In this document: positions 17,572 through 25,407 of the stretch, piece after piece
Layout of the letters: each line of letters opens with the position of its first letter
Numbering within the stretch: the stretch's first letter is position 1
Source of the DNA: Robiginitomaculum sp.
Lineage (GTDB): Bacteria > Pseudomonadota > Alphaproteobacteria > Caulobacterales > Maricaulaceae
Direction of reading: 5' to 3'
Length of the DNA stretch: 32,410 bases
Assembly (NCBI GenBank): GCA_016763185.1
Contig: JAESUG010000112.1
Location: 1-32,410 of the forward strand
Position numbers and translations under genes: made by a program
The notes under the pieces: model-generated
Databases searched by the model: none
What the model saw: the letters and a program-made list of their open reading frames with translations, nothing else
What the model was told of the DNA's origin: nothing

Positions 17572-17646
17572 CCGTCGTTCAAGTCCAGATCAACCCCACT
17601 TGTCACAAGCGTACATGATGATGACCAAGATGTAACGGTCCTCTCA

Positions 17647-18321
17647 ATGTCGCATGTGGGGCTGCGCTATGGCAATGGCCCCGAAGTGTTACGTGATATC
17701 AATTTGACGTTACACCAAGGCTCGCTTCAGTTTTTAACCGGCCCATCGGGTGCCGGCAAAACAACGCTTTTAAAGCTAATTTATCTAGCTCTACATCCCA
17801 GCCGTGGGTTTGTGCAATTGTTCGGGCAAGATACCAGTTTGGCCTCACGGGATGATCTGGCCTATTTGCGGCGCAAAATCGGGGTGGTGTTCCAAGGGTT
17901 TGGTTTGTTGGATCATTTGTCTGTGTTCGAAAACGTCGCGTTGCCGCTTCGCGTTACGGGCCGCGAGCACCAAGACTACCAAGCGGACGTGAAAGATCTG
18001 CTCAGTTGGGTTGGGTTGGGCAAGGTATTAGATGTCTCTCCGGCAACGCTTTCCGGCGGTGAAAAACAGCGCGTCGCCATTGCCCGCGCCGTGGTTGCCA
18101 AGCCTGAGCTTCTTATCGCCGACGAGCCAACGGGAAATGTTGATCCGGAAATGGGCAAACGGCTCATGCGTTTGTTTCTCGAATTAAACCGCTTGGGCTC
18201 CACTGTTTTAATCGCCAGCCATGATACAAATTTGATTCAGGCCGTGATCGCTGATATTTATAGCCTAACCGATGGCGCACTTAGCTTTCTTCCCGCCCGC
18301 AAGAAAAAGAAGCCAAAATGA
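17647..18321 (+). CDS. ftsE: Cell-division ATP-binding protein FtsE
   Basis: ABC-type ATPase of the FtsEX complex, 224 residues from the first ATG. It shows Walker A GPSGAGKTT (32-40), the signature LSGGEKQRVAIARAV, Walker B LLIADEPTGNVD, and a switch His in IASHD. FtsEX acts at the septum on peptidoglycan hydrolase activation. The start is doubtful. ATG at 17647 lacks a ribosome site and gives a protein about three residues short of E. coli FtsE in front of Walker A. The open frame continues upstream with family-like sequence. The 3' end overlaps ftsX by ATGA. A Lys-rich tail ends the protein. Confidence 0.93.
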   Translation: MSHVGLRYGNGPEVLRDINLTLHQGSLQFLTGPSGAGKTTLLKLIYLALHPSRGFVQLFGQDTSLASRDDLAYLRRKIGVVFQGFGLLDHLSVFENVALPLRVTGREHQDYQADVKDLLSWVGLGKVLDVSPATLSGGEKQRVAIARAVVAKPELLIADEPTGNVDPEMGKRLMRLFLELNRLGSTVLIASHDTNLIQAVIADIYSLTDGALSFLPARKKKKPK

Positions 18322-19193
18322 GCGATTTACAAAAACCCGCACCCTTGCTGCCCTCGGATGCAGAGCATGATGGACCACTGTTTTTTGTCATCGCCATTAT
18401 CGTGTTTTTGGCATCTTTGGCGGCGATTAGTGGGTTTTTGGCGGTGCAAAATGTCACCCATTGGCAACAAACCTTACAAAGCGAAATGACCGTGCAAATC
18501 AAATCAGGAAACATGGCCCAAGCCGAGCAAGCCGCCCGCCAATTATCAACGTTTCCCGGTGTAAAAAATGCCCGCGCCGCGTCCAGAGACGAAGCCAAAG
18601 CCTTGCTAGAGCCTTGGTTGGGGGCCGATAATATCCCGGACGATCTACCGATCCCTTTATTGGTTCACGTGCAATTGGAACAACAAAATCCTCCAGATGC
18701 AAAAACCTTAGCCGCAGCTTTGGCCGCAACCGGTATTGATGCCAGTGTCGATGACCATCAACATTGGGCCAAGGATCTGGCCCGTTCGGCGCGGGCCGTG
18801 CAAATATTGTCAATTGTGGTATTGGCCTTGCTGGTTACCGCTAGCATTGCAGTAACTGGTTTTGCCACTCGTGCTGGCTTGGCGGCGCGGCGCGATTTGG
18901 TGGAAGTTTTGCATTTGGTTGGAGCGCGAGACCGGGTGATCGCCAAGTTATTTGGCCGAAGGTTTGTGGTGCTTGGGTTTAAGGCCGGTGCTTCAGGTGC
19001 AGTATTGGCGGCCATTAGTATCGCCATATTATTGGCCAGCGGCGTAGGGTCTTCGTCATTTTTGGGCGGTGCGGTTCGACCCGGGTTTGCTCATTTATTG
19101 TTGTTATTGCCGGTGCCGGTATTAACTGCCATTGTCGGTGGTTGGACAGCAAAATGGTCCGTGTTGAGCAATTTACGGAAAACAACACAATGA
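18318..19193 (+). CDS. ftsX: Cell-division permease-like protein FtsX
   Basis: The 291-residue membrane partner of FtsE. It has a cytoplasmic N-terminus, a first helix at about 21-42, a periplasmic region with a large extracellular-loop-1-like domain (HWQQTLQSEMTVQI and on), then three C-terminal helices around 158-180, 214-236 and 255-280. The conserved EVLHLVGARDRVIAKLFGRRF is the coupling segment between helices that contacts FtsE. The start overlaps ftsE by 4 bp. A near-duplicate of its 3' end follows. Confidence 0.93.
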   Translation: MSDLQKPAPLLPSDAEHDGPLFFVIAIIVFLASLAAISGFLAVQNVTHWQQTLQSEMTVQIKSGNMAQAEQAARQLSTFPGVKNARAASRDEAKALLEPWLGADNIPDDLPIPLLVHVQLEQQNPPDAKTLAAALAATGIDASVDDHQHWAKDLARSARAVQILSIVVLALLVTASIAVTGFATRAGLAARRDLVEVLHLVGARDRVIAKLFGRRFVVLGFKAGASGAVLAAISIAILLASGVGSSSFLGGAVRPGFAHLLLLLPVPVLTAIVGGWTAKWSVLSNLRKTTQ

Positions 19194-19211
19194 TAAAAAC
19201 GACACAATGAT
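19179..19211 (+). repeat. Near-tandem 17-bp duplication of the ftsX/ydcF junction
   Basis: AAAACAACACAATGAT (19179-19194) and AAAACGACACAATGAT (19196-19211) differ at one base and are offset by 17 bp. The first contains the ftsX stop within ATGA; the second contains the start of the next gene. Between them lies a six-codon frame (19190-19210) overlapping both genes by ATGA. Confidence 0.85.
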
Positions 19212-19791
19212 TCGGGCGCTCATTTTTTGGATTTTAGTATCCCTAGCGATCAATGTGCTGACCGGTTTGGTTGCGTTTGCGATGGCCACTGCCGAAGCTC
19301 CAAAGCCGACACTACCGCAAAGCACTGCCGGAATTGTGGTGTTGACCGGAGGTTCTGGCGAGCGCATTCGTAGAGCTGCACAATTATTGCAAAACAAAAC
19401 CGGGCAACGGCTTTTGGTTTCCGGGGTAAACCCAAAAGTAAGCGAACCGGACTTGCTTGGGTTGTCAGGTTTATCTTCACAAGATTTAAGTTGCTGCCTT
19501 GACGTCGACCGACATGCGATGAACACCAGAGGCAATGCTAAGCAAATCGCTATTTGGGCAAAAATCCATAACTATGATCACTTATTGGTGGTTACCTCTG
19601 GCTATCACATGCCACGAACATTGTTAGAGCTACAAGCCGCCCTGCCCACCACTGCTTTGTGGCCCGTATCCGTTGCCAGCACCGGCCCCGCAAAACAACA
19701 TCTTCTACGGCGAAGTGTCACTGAATACGCAAAATACCTTGTGGTGTTAGTGCTAGGTGTGCCAGAACCTAACGGAACAGAAGCCTCATGA
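19207..19791 (+). CDS. YdcF-like DUF218 membrane protein
   Basis: A 194-residue protein with an N-terminal anchor helix (about 4-27) and a DUF218/YdcF domain. It has IVVLTGGSGERIRRAAQLL near 43-61, LLVSGVNP, MNTRGNAKQIAIWAK near 102, and HLLVVTSGYHMPRTLLEL near 125. YdcF-type proteins are thought to act in envelope polysaccharide or vancomycin-sensitivity-related processes, but biochemical function is not established. In alphaproteobacteria the gene commonly sits between ftsX and a plsC-like gene, as here. It overlaps the next gene by ATGA. Confidence 0.87.
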   Translation: MIRALIFWILVSLAINVLTGLVAFAMATAEAPKPTLPQSTAGIVVLTGGSGERIRRAAQLLQNKTGQRLLVSGVNPKVSEPDLLGLSGLSSQDLSCCLDVDRHAMNTRGNAKQIAIWAKIHNYDHLLVVTSGYHMPRTLLELQAALPTTALWPVSVASTGPAKQHLLRRSVTEYAKYLVVLVLGVPEPNGTEAS

Positions 19792-20519
19792 TGAACTATG
19801 TTCGCGGGGTCATTTTTTTGTGCGGGTTGTGTTTGGTGACCTTGGTGGTTGGTTTGCTGTTTCTTCCTTTTTTGTTACTCCCCATAAAATGGGCCAAAAT
19901 TCCGGCGATGATATGGCTTAATTTGCTATTTTTTGGGGTTCGATATGTCCTTGGCATTCGGCTCGTGGTCGAGGGCAAGCAGAACATTCCAACCGGCGGG
20001 GCGCTGATTGCATCGAAACACCAAAGCATGTTGGATGTGTTGATCCCTTGGCGTTTGTTTTCATTCCCAGCGCTCATTTTAAAACAAGAGCTTTCTTGGA
20101 TACCGATATTTGGCTGGTATGTGATGAAACTTAAGAATATTGCAATTGACCGCAAAGGTGGAGCCGCTGCCTTGCGCTCCATGCGCCAGATCAGCACCAA
20201 ACTAGCCCGCGAAGGACGACAGATTTTAATTTTCCCCGAAGGTACACGGGTCGCCCCCGGAACAAAAATCGCCTATAAGTCGGGCGTAGCGGCGCTGTAT
20301 CTGGAGATGGGCGTCCCGTGCGTACCCATTGCGCTAAACACCGGATTGTGCTGGCCAGCACGGGGTTTAAATTTTAAACCGGGCGTCGTCACCGTCCGTA
20401 TCTTACCGGTAATTGAACCGGGGTTGGACCGTAGCGCATTTATGGCGCAATTGGAGCACCAGATCGAAACCGCAACCGACGAATTGTTACAAACCGCCAG
20501 CAATGAGAACACCAAATGA
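19788..20519 (+). CDS. 1-acyl-sn-glycerol-3-phosphate acyltransferase (PlsC family)
   Basis: A 243-residue membrane-associated acyltransferase that probably makes phosphatidic acid from lysophosphatidic acid. It has an N-terminal hydrophobic region (about 8-33), the catalytic HX4D (His78-Asp83 in SKHQSMLDVL), the acyl-acceptor motif FPEGTR at 149-154, and VPCVPIALNTG as block IV. Length is normal. A role with ornithine-lipid synthesis (OlsA-like) is possible but not distinguishable here. Four-base overlaps link it to the ydcF-like gene and to the DUF2125 gene. Confidence 0.92.
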   Translation: MMNYVRGVIFLCGLCLVTLVVGLLFLPFLLLPIKWAKIPAMIWLNLLFFGVRYVLGIRLVVEGKQNIPTGGALIASKHQSMLDVLIPWRLFSFPALILKQELSWIPIFGWYVMKLKNIAIDRKGGAAALRSMRQISTKLAREGRQILIFPEGTRVAPGTKIAYKSGVAALYLEMGVPCVPIALNTGLCWPARGLNFKPGVVTVRILPVIEPGLDRSAFMAQLEHQIETATDELLQTASNENTK

Positions 20520-21511
20520 GCCCCAAGCAACCATCTAAAAGCTTCAAACGAACCATCTGGTTACCGGTGCTGGTCTTGGCATTATTGTTGGCGGCGTGGA
20601 GCGTCTATTGGGCATTGGGTGCAGCTTGGTTAAAGCAGCAGGTACACCAAGAAATAGCCCGATATCAAGTTCAAGGGGTTGAGGTAAGTTTCGAGCACAT
20701 GCAAATTGGTGGCTGGCCGTACCGATTTGCCGTAACGATGCGCGAGCTGCGTGTAGCCACTTCATCCACGGACCAAGAGCTAGAAATTTTCATACCCACC
20801 ATGCACGTTCATGCGATGGCGTGGAACCTTTCGCATCTGATTGTAGAAATACCGCAGCACGCGCAAGCCCACACCAATGGCGGGCAAAGCTGGGTTTATA
20901 CCTCCGAACGAACCAGAGCGTCATTGGTGCTGCAAGACGGATCTCTTTCTCGATTGTCCATAGAATTGGTCGCGCCTCAACTAGATACCGGCACCGGTCA
21001 AACTGCATTTCGCGCCGAGCAGCTCGAAGTTCATATCCGGCCCGGATCACAGCCAAATAGTCAAAATATTTTCAGCTTTGTTACCAAACCGCTGTGGCCG
21101 ACAATGCCCGTACAGGATATCAAGCAAATCCGCGTCCAAGGCAAAGTGTTTTCATGGGATGCTTTCATGGGCACGAATAGCTTGCATGGGTTTCGTGATG
21201 CTGGCGGGCATTTGGTGCTGGATGAGGGTTTGTTCGAAACCTCATCCTCGTCCGTCCACGTATCTGGAAACCTGCAGATAGATGAAAATGGGTTTGCCAA
21301 AGGCCGGTTAAAAACCAACTTTATCCGTCCTGCGGCGCTGCTCTCTGGGCTAGATCAAACGCAATTAGACAGTGATACTCGCAAGGCCATCGCCGCAATT
21401 TCCTTGCTAACTGGCGGTATTGACGAAGCTAATGTATCGTTTCAGTTAAAAAAGGGTGCGGTTTATAGCGGGCCGTTTCGCTTGGCGCGCCTACCGGCAC
21501 TCATCCACTAA
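20516..21511 (+). CDS. DUF2125 exported/anchored protein
   Basis: A 331-residue protein with an uncleaved-type N-terminal helix (about 13-33) and a large predicted periplasmic beta-rich domain. GGWPYRFAVTMRELRV near residue 65 is the DUF2125 hallmark. It is the last gene in the ftsE-ftsX-ydcF-plsC chain, overlapping plsC by ATGA. AsmA-like lipid-transfer relatives are a possible structural comparison, but function is unknown. It converges on the chorismate mutase gene with 13 bp between stops. Confidence 0.85.
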   Translation: MSPKQPSKSFKRTIWLPVLVLALLLAAWSVYWALGAAWLKQQVHQEIARYQVQGVEVSFEHMQIGGWPYRFAVTMRELRVATSSTDQELEIFIPTMHVHAMAWNLSHLIVEIPQHAQAHTNGGQSWVYTSERTRASLVLQDGSLSRLSIELVAPQLDTGTGQTAFRAEQLEVHIRPGSQPNSQNIFSFVTKPLWPTMPVQDIKQIRVQGKVFSWDAFMGTNSLHGFRDAGGHLVLDEGLFETSSSSVHVSGNLQIDENGFAKGRLKTNFIRPAALLSGLDQTQLDSDTRKAIAAISLLTGGIDEANVSFQLKKGAVYSGPFRLARLPALIH

Positions 21512-21524
21512 TATTTTGAGAAGC

Positions 21525-22220
21525 TCAAAAGAAATTCCCGATGGATATTGTCGAGGCTTGCGCATCAAGAGGTCGATCGCTTTCTAGTAATACCAACCCT
21601 TTTGCGCGGGCAATCTCGTTTCCTTGTGCCGCATATTCGGATGTTTCTTCGATGACAGACCAACAGGTTTGTCCGCTTTGGTACGGCGGCCCACCGACAC
21701 TTAGGCAACAGGCGGTTCGCCGATCTGGTGGCCATTTGGGCAAACAAGCTTTGACCTGTACCGGTGCGTCGGGCTTGGCCAACGTGCACCACCAAGTTTG
21801 CTGATCGCTTGGATAAGGTAATATCGCAATTGAGCCCTTTGTGTCGGCAATTTGTTGGCGCCAGTTATGAAAAGCCAAATTTTCGGTGGCGGCATTGGGA
21901 AAAGCCGCCAAACCCAAAGCGTTCATTTCGGAGGATTGGGTCAATAACACCAACGGTCCTTGGCGCATTAACGAGGCGGTGATCAATGCGTTCCACATAG
22001 AGAGCAACACCTCTGGTGCTAAAATTTCGTTTCTTTGGGCCATCAAGCGTTGGAGTACAGCGTGCTCCCGAACCGGGTCCCATGGCGGGCTTTCAGTGGT
22101 CTTAAGAGCGCGCAAGTTGGTGGCCAAATGCAAACGTAACTCGGCCAATGCCAATATTTGATCATCAATCGCATCAATATTGGTCCGGGTTTGCAATATA
22201 TCATCAGTGGAAGTGATCAT
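21525..22220 (-). CDS. Chorismate mutase (AroQ type) with unassigned C-terminal domain
   Basis: A 231-residue protein. Residues 1-95 form a helical AroQ chorismate mutase domain: TNIDAIDDQILALAELRLHLATNL, the REHAVLQRL motif, and a third helix with ALITASLMRQG. It would convert chorismate to prephenate for Phe/Tyr synthesis. Residues about 95-231 (VLLTQSSEMNALGLAAFPNA and on) form a separate segment I cannot assign; it is not an ACT or recognisable prephenate dehydratase domain. The start overlaps the methyltransferase stop by ATGA. In many alphaproteobacteria hisC and tyrA-type genes follow; here the gene ends the operon. Confidence 0.8.
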   Translation of the reverse strand: MITSTDDILQTRTNIDAIDDQILALAELRLHLATNLRALKTTESPPWDPVREHAVLQRLMAQRNEILAPEVLLSMWNALITASLMRQGPLVLLTQSSEMNALGLAAFPNAATENLAFHNWRQQIADTKGSIAILPYPSDQQTWWCTLAKPDAPVQVKACLPKWPPDRRTACCLSVGGPPYQSGQTCWSVIEETSEYAAQGNEIARAKGLVLLESDRPLDAQASTISIGNFF

Positions 22221-22924
22221 GGTGAGGCTTTCGGTAAAAATACAGGTCGAACTTGTGGGGTGCGAGGATCAACCATACGCATTTTAGTGGCTTCAACCAA
22301 TAACACACCACCTAAAAACGGCCAGAAAATTTCACCGGTTCGTTCCCATGCATTGATATTGGCCGAAGATGCAAACCAAGGATGCGGCGGGGCGAACAAA
22401 GCTTGCGCTCTGGCCGTGCAGATTAGACCCGCTTGCTCAAAAAGCCGCAAGACCTGAAAATAAGAAAATGAGCGCCCATGTCCAAACGGCGTACGAGACG
22501 TAGCCGACCACAAGCCAATGCGGTGCGGAACCACCAGCACAAGTCGCCCACCGGCCACTAAGGACCGGGTCAATTGATACAAGGATTGTAGCGGATCGGC
22601 GGCTTCTTCCAGAAAGTGCGCGACCAGTATTTTGTCAAAACAGTTTTCGGCAAACGGTAAAGCCAAAGGGTCGACCAAAACCGATTGCACATTGCCCGCC
22701 GCTGGCCATTGCTCTACGCCTTGGCGGGCGGGCATGGCATTGACCAACCGCCTCGCATCTTCTTGCCATTGCTCAATAAAGGCCGAGCCGAAACCAAGGC
22801 TAAGCACATCACGGCCCGCCATATTTGGCCATAAGGTCGCCAACCTGCGAGTCACACACAGTTTGACCATTTCACCAAGGCGTGTTTGATAAAACTGGCT
22901 TAATTCGTGTATATCTGGGTACAT
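22217..22924 (-). CDS. Class I SAM-dependent methyltransferase
   Basis: A 235-residue methyltransferase-11-type protein. Motif I is VLSLGFGSAF near residue 40. An acidic-Pro segment (DPLALPFAENCFDKILVAHFLEEAADP) near 85-110 is the typical motif II/post-I region, followed by LVAGGRLVLVVPHR. The start ATG at 22924 has GGAG 6 bp upstream; a longer frame to 22942 lacks this. The gene is divergent from gloB and adjacent to chorismate mutase, a conserved arrangement. Its substrate is unknown. Confidence 0.85.
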   Translation of the reverse strand: MYPDIHELSQFYQTRLGEMVKLCVTRRLATLWPNMAGRDVLSLGFGSAFIEQWQEDARRLVNAMPARQGVEQWPAAGNVQSVLVDPLALPFAENCFDKILVAHFLEEAADPLQSLYQLTRSLVAGGRLVLVVPHRIGLWSATSRTPFGHGRSFSYFQVLRLFEQAGLICTARAQALFAPPHPWFASSANINAWERTGEIFWPFLGGVLLVEATKMRMVDPRTPQVRPVFLPKASP

Positions 22925-22981
22925 AGCTTCTCCGAAATACAAACATGCCGAATTTGGCGCTCATTGGCAAAGGAAAAACAA

Positions 22982-23746
22982 ATGCTTGAAGTTGTACAAA
23001 TCCCGTGTCTTACGGACAATTATGGATTTTTGGTTCATGATCCTGTATCTGGTAAAACCATTAGCATTGATAGTCCCGATCCAAATTTGATCACCAAAGC
23101 GTTAGAGGAGCGAAATTGGTCGCTTGATGCGATCTGGAATACCCATCATCATTTTGATCATGCCGGCGGCAATACCGCGTTGGTCGAGCGCTGGAATTGT
23201 CAGATCATCGCGCCATTAGGAGACGCAAAACATATCCCCAATGCCAACCGGTTGGTTACGGACGAAGATACCGTTTTTCTAGGCGAAGTGCCGGCGCGGG
23301 TTTTGCACACACCAGGCCATACCTTAGGACATGTGGTCTATCTGTTCGAATCACAAAAGCTGGCATTTGTCGGCGATACATTGTTTGCCTTAGGGTGCGG
23401 ACGATTGTTTGAGGGCGGGCCAGAACAGATGTGGCCCAGCTTACAAAAACTAATGCAATTGCACCCAAGCACGCTGATCCATTGCGCCCACGAATACACC
23501 GCCGATAATTTACGCTTTGCTTTAACCATTGATCCAAAAAACCCGGACTTGTTGCACCGTGGGCAACAAATTCATCAAGCCCGCGCCGACGGCAAAGCTA
23601 CCATACCGTTTTTATTGGAAACCGACCTTGCGACCAACCCGTTTTTACGGGCAGCAGACGAAGGAATTCGCCGCCAATTGCACCTAGAAACCGCAACGGA
23701 TTGCGAAGTATTTGCAGAAATTCGAGGGCGGAAGGACATGTTTTAA
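22982..23746 (+). CDS. gloB: Hydroxyacylglutathione hydrolase (glyoxalase II)
   Basis: A 254-residue metallo-beta-lactamase-fold hydrolase converting S-lactoylglutathione to lactate and glutathione in methylglyoxal detoxification. The start [20 protein letters not shown] follows AAAGGA. Metal ligands are visible: THHHFDH at 54-60, HTPGHT near 110, [11 protein letters not shown] near 135 and HCAHEYT near 170. The C-terminal helical domain carries NPFLRA. Length is normal. The stop overlaps convergent purH by 4 bp. Confidence 0.95.
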   Translation: MLEVVQIPCLTDNYGFLVHDPVSGKTISIDSPDPNLITKALEERNWSLDAIWNTHHHFDHAGGNTALVERWNCQIIAPLGDAKHIPNANRLVTDEDTVFLGEVPARVLHTPGHTLGHVVYLFESQKLAFVGDTLFALGCGRLFEGGPEQMWPSLQKLMQLHPSTLIHCAHEYTADNLRFALTIDPKNPDLLHRGQQIHQARADGKATIPFLLETDLATNPFLRAADEGIRRQLHLETATDCEVFAEIRGRKDMF

Positions 23747-25335
23747 TGGCGAAAATGGCGCATGCCGGTAAAAACCATCGCTATTCCTGCTGCATCGGCC
23801 GCCGCAATTACCTCATCGTCACGGAGGGAGCCACCGGGCTGAATAACGGCGCTGGCCCCGGCCAGTGAAAGCTCGGATAACCCATCCGCAAACGGAAAAA
23901 ATGCGTCTGAAGCGGCGCTTGAACCAAGGGTGCGGCTTTGTTCCCACCCGGCTTGCTCACATGCTTGCTTTGCTTTGCTGCTGGCGATTTTGGCCGCATC
24001 AACCCGGCTCATTTGTCCGGCGCCAATGCCCGCGGTTGCGCCGTCTTTGACATACACAATGGCATTGGATTTAACGTGTTTGGCTATTTTCCAAGCCATG
24101 ACTAGATCAATCAATTCGGACCGGGTTGGTTTTATCTTGGTCACACAAACCAGATCATCAACGTCTATAGCTCCGTTATCGCGCTCTTGAACCAATAAGC
24201 CATCCGTCACCGTTTTTACCTCGGCGCCAACGCGGGTTGGCTCCGGCATTGCGCCGGTGAGCAACACGCGCAAATTTTTCTTGGCCGCAAATATTGCCAA
24301 GGCTTCGGTGCTGGCCATAGGCGCAATCACCGCTTCAACAAATATTTTACAGATCTCGGTAGCGGTCTCGGCGTTAATTTCAGTATTGCTAGCAATGATA
24401 CCACCAAATGCCGACACGGGATCGCACGCCAAGGCGGCTTTATAGGCGCCCGCTTGAGTTTTGGACACCGCAACACCACACGGATTGGCATGTTTAATAA
24501 TTGCCACCACGGTTTGCTGCTGCTGCGCAAATTCAGCAACCAGTTCAAACGCGGCATGCGCATCGTTCAAATTGTTATAGCTAAGGGCTTTGCCTTGTAC
24601 TTGGGTGGCATTGGTTACGCCGGGCTTGGTTGTGCCGGTCCGGTAGAGGGCCGCTTGTTGATGTGGGTTCTCCCCATAACGCAATACCTGTTGCAACACC
24701 CCGCCAACGGTTCGGTATTGCGGGTTCGGCTCGCCAATTTGCTCGTTGAACCAATTGGCAATCTTCGTGTCATAATGGGCGGTGCGGCCAAAAGCTTTGG
24801 CGGCCAAGGCGATCCGTAGCTTGGCGCTCACTGCAGCATCTGGCCCCTCGAGCTCTGCCAATACGTCGGCTAGATCAATCATATCCGTGCAAACCGTGAC
24901 AAAGGCATGGTTTTTAGCCGCTGCGCGCAACATGGCTGGACCGCCAATATCAATGTTCTCGATACATGTGGAAAAGTTAGCGCCGCTATCTCTGGTTTGC
25001 TCAAATGGATAGAGATTAACCACCAACAAATCGATCGCAACAATCCCGTGGGTTTGCATAGCGCTCACATGCTCTGGTACATCGCGCTTGGCCAGTAATC
25101 CCCCATGAATATTTGGATGTAAGGTTTTAACTCGACCGTCCATCATTTCCGGAAAATTCGTCAACTCGCTGGCATCAAGCACCGGCAATCCAGCCGCCAA
25201 CAAGGTTTGGGCGGTACCGCCCGTTGAAACCAGTTCAACCCCAAGGGCGACCAACCGCGTGGCATATTCGGCCAACCCCGTTTTATCAGAAACCGAAAGC
25301 AAGGCCCGTTTGATCGCTAAGGGTTGTTGGCTCAT
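23743..25335 (-). CDS. purH: Bifunctional AICAR transformylase / IMP cyclohydrolase
   Basis: A 530-residue enzyme for the last two steps of de novo IMP synthesis. The N-terminal IMP cyclohydrolase (about 1-200) shows [21 protein letters not shown] and [15 protein letters not shown]. The C-terminal transformylase shows [29 protein letters not shown], the catalytic [12 protein letters not shown], and [11 protein letters not shown]. Length is normal. The heparinase-family gene lies 72 bp upstream on the same strand, a conserved alphaproteobacterial pairing; no riboswitch-like structure was recognised in the gap. Confidence 0.96.
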   Translation of the reverse strand: MSQQPLAIKRALLSVSDKTGLAEYATRLVALGVELVSTGGTAQTLLAAGLPVLDASELTNFPEMMDGRVKTLHPNIHGGLLAKRDVPEHVSAMQTHGIVAIDLLVVNLYPFEQTRDSGANFSTCIENIDIGGPAMLRAAAKNHAFVTVCTDMIDLADVLAELEGPDAAVSAKLRIALAAKAFGRTAHYDTKIANWFNEQIGEPNPQYRTVGGVLQQVLRYGENPHQQAALYRTGTTKPGVTNATQVQGKALSYNNLNDAHAAFELVAEFAQQQQTVVAIIKHANPCGVAVSKTQAGAYKAALACDPVSAFGGIIASNTEINAETATEICKIFVEAVIAPMASTEALAIFAAKKNLRVLLTGAMPEPTRVGAEVKTVTDGLLVQERDNGAIDVDDLVCVTKIKPTRSELIDLVMAWKIAKHVKSNAIVYVKDGATAGIGAGQMSRVDAAKIASSKAKQACEQAGWEQSRTLGSSAASDAFFPFADGLSELSLAGASAVIQPGGSLRDDEVIAAADAAGIAMVFTGMRHFRH

Positions 25336-25407
25336 AAGCTAGTTTCCGTATCCAAAGAAGCAATCCGCGCTCGATGTACCAATTTTCTTATAGAAACAAG
25401 CGGTAAT

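Noticed and set aside
25336-25407. Purine or ZTP-type riboswitch before purH
   Set aside because: Only 72 bp are available and no conserved pairing or core motif could be recognised.
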